Of a stretch of 38,234 nt of DNA, positions 34,574-38,234 are shown piece after piece. The position numbers and the translations under genes were made by a program. Source of the stretch: CAYZPW01 sp964480475 (GTDB lineage Bacteria > B130-G9). The first letter of the stretch is position 1. Each line of letters starts with the position of its first letter. Location: the NCBI GenBank assembly GCA_964480475.1, contig CAYZPW010000028.1, forward strand, positions 1 through 38,234. Direction: 5' to 3'. The notes under the pieces were generated by a model. It was not told where the DNA came from. It saw only the letters and a list, made by a program, of their open reading frames with translations, and did no database searches.

Positions 34574-36067
34574 ATGCCGGTTGAGTGCAAGAATTACATA
34601 AACGGTCAGTGGGCGGAGACCGCTTCGGGGCGGACATACGAGAACCGAAATCCCGCAAATCCCGACGAGCTGATTGCCATTCATCAGAAATCGAACGCCG
34701 AGGACGTTGACCGCGCGATGACGGCGGCCCGTGCTGCGCAGAGGAAATGGGCGCTTATGCCGGCGCCGAAGCGCGGTGAACTGATGTTCAGAGTCGGCCA
34801 CATACTGACGAGGCGCAAGGAGGCGATCGCTCGGGACATGACGCGAGAGATGGGCAAGGTCCTCGCGGAGACCAGGGGCGATGTTCAGGAGGCCATCGAC
34901 ATGGCGTTCTACGCGGCCGGTGAGGGCCGGAGGTGCTTCGGGCAGACGGTTCCCGCCGAGATGCCGGACAAGTTCGCGATGTCCATCAGGGCGCCGATAG
35001 GCGTCATATCTGCGATAACGCCCTGGAACTTCCCGATAGCGATACCCTCCTGGAAGTCGCTGCCGGCAATTGTCGTGGGCAACGCCGTCGTCATCAAGCC
35101 GGCGACGCTCACGCCGCTTTCGGTCATCCATTTCGCCGAGGTCTTTGAGGAGGCTGGGCTGCCTCCTGGGGTGTTCAACGTCGTTACGGGTTCCGGTGCG
35201 GAGATCGGCGACGAGATGGTTACTCATAAGGAGGTGAATCTGATCTCATTTACGGGCTCGACCGAGATAGGGACTGGCATCAGCGTCACTGCGGCGAAGC
35301 ACATGAAGCGAGTCTGCCTGGAGATGGGCGGCAAGAACGCTATCATGGTGATGGACGACGCGAAGCTCGAACTGGCCCTCGAAGGCGCCCTGTGGGGTGG
35401 CTTCGGGACGACCGGGCAGCGCTGCACCGCGACGAGTAGGGTCATTATTCAAAAGAATGTCGCTCAGGAGTTCACGGACAGGTTCGTTGCGGCGGCCAGA
35501 AAGCTAAAGCTGGGCGACGGCCTCGACCTCAGCGTGCAGGTCGGTCCCGCCGTCAGTGAAGGACAGCTCGAGACTGTCCACTCCTACGTCGAGATCGGCA
35601 AGGCTGAGGGCGCAGAGCTCTTGACCGGCGGGCGGCGATACACAGTGCCGGGCTGCGAAAAGGGCTGCTTCTACGAGCCGACGGTCTTCTTCAACGTCAA
35701 GCGCAACATGAGAATCGCACGGGAAGAGATATTCGGCCCGGTCGTGTCCATAATCGTCGTTGATGACCTTGACGAGGCGATCGACATCTGCAACGACACC
35801 GATTACGGCCTCTCGGGCGCCATATACACGCAGGACGTCAACAAAGCCTTCGTCGCGATGCGCGAGGTCCACACGGGCATATTCTACGTCAACGCGCCCA
35901 CCATCGGGGCCGAGATACAGCTTCCATTCGGGGGCACGAAGGGCACCGGAAACGGCCATCGCGAGGCTGGGACTGCCGCGCTCGACGTGTTCTGCGAGTG
36001 GAAGTCCGTCTATGTTGACTTCAGCGGCAAGCTCCAGAGGGCTCAGATTGACGACTTCGAGCAGTAG
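34574..36067 (+). CDS. NAD(P)-dependent aldehyde dehydrogenase
   Basis: Oxidises an aldehyde to a carboxylic acid; substrate unknown. The 497-residue protein begins KNYINGQW and has the conserved TPWNFP (150-154), K175 for cofactor binding, FTGSTEIG, E250 in LEMGGKN and catalytic C284 in GTTGQRC. The C-terminus PTIGAEIQLPFGGTKGTG resembles the semialdehyde-type dehydrogenases, such as alpha-ketoglutaric semialdehyde and related ones, more than the retinal group. All catalytic residues are intact. GCAGGAGG lies 6 bases before ATG 34574. It probably has its own role apart from the membrane genes upstream; 135 bases with a degenerate palindromic pair separate it from tsaB. Confidence 0.93.
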   Translation: MPVECKNYINGQWAETASGRTYENRNPANPDELIAIHQKSNAEDVDRAMTAARAAQRKWALMPAPKRGELMFRVGHILTRRKEAIARDMTREMGKVLAETRGDVQEAIDMAFYAAGEGRRCFGQTVPAEMPDKFAMSIRAPIGVISAITPWNFPIAIPSWKSLPAIVVGNAVVIKPATLTPLSVIHFAEVFEEAGLPPGVFNVVTGSGAEIGDEMVTHKEVNLISFTGSTEIGTGISVTAAKHMKRVCLEMGGKNAIMVMDDAKLELALEGALWGGFGTTGQRCTATSRVIIQKNVAQEFTDRFVAAARKLKLGDGLDLSVQVGPAVSEGQLETVHSYVEIGKAEGAELLTGGRRYTVPGCEKGCFYEPTVFFNVKRNMRIAREEIFGPVVSIIVVDDLDEAIDICNDTDYGLSGAIYTQDVNKAFVAMREVHTGIFYVNAPTIGAEIQLPFGGTKGTGNGHREAGTAALDVFCEWKSVYVDFSGKLQRAQIDDFEQ

Positions 36068-36097
36068 CTAGTTGTTACTTGGGCTTTTCAGATTATG

Positions 36098-36168
36098 CGG
36101 GCGGGTTCTTGAGGCGGGGTCATGCTCATCCAGTGCGCCACCCCGGGACGACAACTTGGACCCGCCCG
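36098..36168. repeat. Degenerate inverted pair CGGGCGGGT / ACCCGCCCG
   Basis: Nine-base arms at 36098-36106 and 36160-36168, 53 bases apart, lie between the aldehyde dehydrogenase and tsaB. Spacing and end sequence resemble the intact pair at 17044-17151, so it may be a decayed copy. Confidence 0.5.
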
Positions 36169-36202
36169 TACATCGCTACCTTGAACTCGCGGTCGAGACG
36201 TA

Positions 36203-36943
36203 ATGAAAGCCCTTGCCGTTGACACTTCGACAAAGGTCGGCGCCGTCGGGTTTCTAGACACGGATTCCGGCGCGTTTGCCGAGGTCAACATCTCGATTGG
36301 CCAGACCCACTCGCAGCGACTCCTGGGCAGCATCGACTACCTCCTTGGCTCGGTTGAATGCCCCCTAACCAACGTCGATGTCCTGGGCGTGTCAATCGGC
36401 CCTGGCTCCTTCACCGGCCTTCGCATAGGCATAAGTATTATGCAAGGACTCGCGCTCGCCGAGGATAAGAGCCTGACGCCGTTTTCGTCGCTTGAGGCGC
36501 TTGCCTTCAGCTATGCCGGGTGCCCTCACCTCGTCTGTCCGATGATCGACGCCAGAAGGGGCGAGGTCTTCACCGGCCTCTTCAGGTTCGATGGCGTCAA
36601 GCTGTTGCGGGAAGCCCCCGAACAGGCTGTCCCGGCCTCAGAGATCGTGAAGCTCGCCTCAAGCGAGAAGACGGTCTTCCTCGGAGACGGCGCCCGCGCC
36701 TACGCGGACCTCATCAAGAGCGGCATGGGCGCAGAATACGTCATCGCGCCCGAGCATCTCTCGCACTCGCGCGGCATCAGCATGGCGCGCCTCGTCGTGG
36801 AGAGAGCCGGCGACGGTCAGGCCGTGGACCCTGCTGAGATCAAACCGCGTTACCTCAGAAGATCGAACGCCGAATTAGCCAGAGAGAGAGTTTCAAGTTC
36901 CACGTCCCAAGTTTCAAGTTCCAAGTTTCAAGTTTCAAGTTAG
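36203..36943 (+). CDS. tsaB: tRNA threonylcarbamoyladenosine biosynthesis protein TsaB
   Basis: Partner of TsaD and TsaE in making the t6A base at position 37 of ANN-decoding tRNAs; an ASKHA-fold protein without the TsaD metal site. The 246-residue protein begins MKALAVDTST and has QTHSQRL, the typical GVSIGPGSFTGLRIG at residues 62-76, and MIDARRGEVF. The last 17 or so residues (VSSS, STSQ, SSKFQ) are encoded by the tandem repeat at 36889-36941, whose final T forms the stop codon, so the native C-terminus was probably shorter. rimI follows after 12 bases, the usual arrangement. Confidence 0.95.
   Translation: MKALAVDTSTKVGAVGFLDTDSGAFAEVNISIGQTHSQRLLGSIDYLLGSVECPLTNVDVLGVSIGPGSFTGLRIGISIMQGLALAEDKSLTPFSSLEALAFSYAGCPHLVCPMIDARRGEVFTGLFRFDGVKLLREAPEQAVPASEIVKLASSEKTVFLGDGARAYADLIKSGMGAEYVIAPEHLSHSRGISMARLVVERAGDGQAVDPAEIKPRYLRRSNAELARERVSSSTSQVSSSKFQVSS
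36889..36941 (+). repeat. Tandem AGTTTCA/AGTTCC repeat in the 3' end of tsaB
   Basis: About eight imperfect copies of seven- or eight-base units (AGTTTCA, AGTTCCA) fill the last codons of tsaB. The stop codon TAG starts in the last copy. Similar arrays, from memory, are scattered in environmental bacterial genomes. Confidence 0.85.
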
Positions 36944-36955
36944 GGGTGTTCGGGC

Positions 36956-37444
36956 GTGGTGCACGACGCATCGGACGAGTTCTCGATCCGCAAGTTCCGC
37001 GACCGCGACCTTCCAGCCGTGTATCAGATCGAGCAGGCGATATTCACTCCGCCCTGGCCTCGGTCAGCGTTCCTCTACATCGCCAAATCGAGCTGGGGAA
37101 CCCGCGGTGAGATACTCGTTTTGGAGCACGTTGCAGCCGCTTCGAAGCCAAAACTGGTCGGCTACGCCTGTTCGACGTGGGAAAAAGGTACAGGCCATAT
37201 TCTGAACCTCGCCGTAGAAAAAGCTTTCAGGGGCAGGAAACTGGGCGAGAGGCTCCTTGGCGCCGTAGTCAACAGGTTCATCGAGAAAGAGCTCTCAATC
37301 GCAGTGCTGGAAGTCCGGGCCAGCAACAGCATCGCCATAAGACTTTACGAGAAGCACGGATTCGTCGTGCACCACCTCGAGAAGGCCTACTACCCTGATG
37401 GCGAGGATGGGGTGGTGATGGTCAAACCGCTTAAGGCGCAATGA
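36956..37444 (+). CDS. rimI: Ribosomal-protein-alanine N-acetyltransferase RimI
   Basis: GNAT-family enzyme that acetylates N-terminal alanine, classically on ribosomal protein S18. The 162-residue protein starts with SIRKFRDRDLPAVYQIEQ, then TPPWPRSAF and ILNLAVEKAFRGRKLGERLL (the acetyl-CoA motif A, about residues 81-100), and LEVRASNSIAIRLYEKHGF, all typical of RimI. Start GTG 36956 is 12 bases after tsaB. Its stop overlaps the next ATG (ATGA), so the cytochrome gene is in the same transcript. The tsaB-rimI pair is common in bacteria. Confidence 0.93.
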   Translation: MVHDASDEFSIRKFRDRDLPAVYQIEQAIFTPPWPRSAFLYIAKSSWGTRGEILVLEHVAAASKPKLVGYACSTWEKGTGHILNLAVEKAFRGRKLGERLLGAVVNRFIEKELSIAVLEVRASNSIAIRLYEKHGFVVHHLEKAYYPDGEDGVVMVKPLKAQ

Positions 37445-37992
37445 AGCGCTCCTCGTCAACCCTAGTGGTCGTTCTTTTTGTCTCGCTGAGCACGCTCAGC
37501 GGCTGCCTCAGACCTCAGCATGAGCTGGACGAGGCAACCGGCGAGGCTGACCCGGCGACGCTAAGAAGCAGCAGGTCGCCCTTTGCCCCTCCAGGAGACG
37601 CTTCCTACGTTGGTCCGGACGAGTGCCGGAAATGCCACACCAAGCAATATGAGAGCTGGCAGAAGAGCGCACATTTTCGCTCATACGAGATACTGGTGAA
37701 AGAGGGGAAGCACACCGCGCCCGAATGCCTCCGATGCCATACTACGGGCTTCGGCGAGGCGAGCGGTTTCGTTGACGCCCAAACCACGCCCCGTATGGCG
37801 GCCGTAACCTGCGAGGCCTGCCACGGCCCTGGCCACCGTCATGTCGAGGCGCAAGAACACAACCAGAAAGACGAGCCCAAATACGGCAACGTCAACTGCC
37901 CTGACTGCCAGCACGCCCGAATCTGCATCCTGTGCCACAGAGAGCCCCACTTCGACGCAAAATCGGCGCTCAAGATTCATCGGAACTACTGA
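37441..37992 (+). CDS. Tetrahaem cytochrome c lipoprotein, cytochrome c-554 type
   Basis: Exported haem protein, probably for electron transfer at the cell envelope. The 183-residue protein has a lipoprotein signal LSTLSGC with lipidated Cys22 and four haem-binding CXXCH motifs: CRKCH (62-66), CLRCH (96-100), CEACH (124-128) and CILCH (162-166). A fifth site, CPDCQH at 153-158, has a residue inserted before the histidine and may not bind haem. SYVGPDECRKCH and the YESWQKSAH spacing match the cytochrome c-554 family. The start overlaps rimI (ATGA). Redox partner not seen. It is the last gene in the window. Confidence 0.9.
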   Translation: MKRSSSTLVVVLFVSLSTLSGCLRPQHELDEATGEADPATLRSSRSPFAPPGDASYVGPDECRKCHTKQYESWQKSAHFRSYEILVKEGKHTAPECLRCHTTGFGEASGFVDAQTTPRMAAVTCEACHGPGHRHVEAQEHNQKDEPKYGNVNCPDCQHARICILCHREPHFDAKSALKIHRNY

Positions 37993-38181
37993 TTACTTCT
38001 AACCCGAATAATTCGAGGTCGTGACTCCCGTGGGTGCGGGGCAGGCTTTCCAAGACTGGGTCATAAGTCGATTGGCGAGGATTTCGTTGTCCATTCAGGC
38101 AACAACGACACAGGCAATACGGCCGATTGTCAAGATCAACGCGGCGGTTTTCTTATGCGACGTGATTGTCGGAATCGGCGT

Positions 38182-38213
38182 GTAGGGGCGGTGTCTCAGA
38201 CCCGCCCGCCTAC
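38182..38213. repeat. GTAGGGGC-type palindrome near right edge
   Basis: Begins GTAGGGGCG and ends GCCCGCCTAC, with the same GTCTCAGAC centre as at 17044. It lies downstream of the cytochrome gene; the rest of 37993-38234 shows no gene. Confidence 0.85.
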
Positions 38214-38234
38214 ATGAATCCCTACGGATACGAG

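Noticed and set aside
38034..38096. Small minus-strand ORF starting MDNEILANRL
   Set aside because: About 31 codons, no ribosome-binding site, no similarity; likely chance.

Overview
This window comes from an uncultivated Gram-negative bacterium, probably a metagenome bin: a run of 100 N (2656-2755) joins two assembled pieces. Gram-negative character follows from an LpxL-like lipid A acyltransferase, two lipoproteins and several exported proteins. Base composition is moderately GC-rich by eye, and GTG/TTG starts are frequent. I cannot place the phylum from these genes. No tRNA, rRNA, CRISPR array, transposase or phage gene was recognised.

Layout. 1-165 (-) is the 5' end of trpS. 397-2432 (+) is a Tsp45I-type restriction-modification cassette. 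After the gap, 2782-5868 (+) holds a radical SAM protein, an LpxL-like acyltransferase and a membrane protein of unknown function. 5861-11044 (-) is a compact cofactor operon read folK, deoxynucleoside kinase, panB, panC, panD, ybbR/cdaR, pdxJ. 11629-14165 (+) holds a small nitroreductase and a GT-C glycosyltransferase. 14183-15856 (-) is a secreted beta-helix protein. 16222-23005 (-) is read LysM lipoprotein, phoH, pgpH, ybeY, corC, enoyl-CoA hydratase. 23813-27239 (+) is mnmE-mnmG, the tRNA wobble-uridine modification pair. 27201-28907 (-) is an exported PKD/SUMF1 protein. 29342-34543 (+) holds an unknown membrane protein, a ComEC-like beta-lactamase-fold protein, a DUF2723/TPR membrane protein and two small membrane proteins. 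34574-37992 (+) holds an aldehyde dehydrogenase, tsaB, rimI and a multihaem cytochrome lipoprotein.

How the genes work together. The minus-strand cofactor operon covers folate, pantothenate and pyridoxal phosphate synthesis. The phoH-pgpH-ybeY-corC block is a widely conserved RNA-maturation and envelope block. YbbR/CdaR and PgpH are both parts of cyclic-di-AMP signalling, although no cyclase is in the window. mnmE/mnmG and tsaB/rimI handle tRNA modification and protein acetylation.

The most unusual layer is intergenic. At least four families of short palindromic elements fill the gaps between genes: GTAGGGGC-ended palindromes, hairpins with a CTTCAG core and differing stems, a GTGG-TCA hairpin pair with compensatory changes, and a 28-bp perfect inverted repeat. 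Within a family the loop or ends stay fixed while the stem changes on both sides. Three enzymes lack a normally invariant active-site residue: the deoxynucleoside kinase (Walker A Lys), YbeY (third metal His) and the LpxL-like protein (acidic residue of HX4D/E). I did not find a clear new multi-gene system; the repeat families and these substitutions are the best leads.
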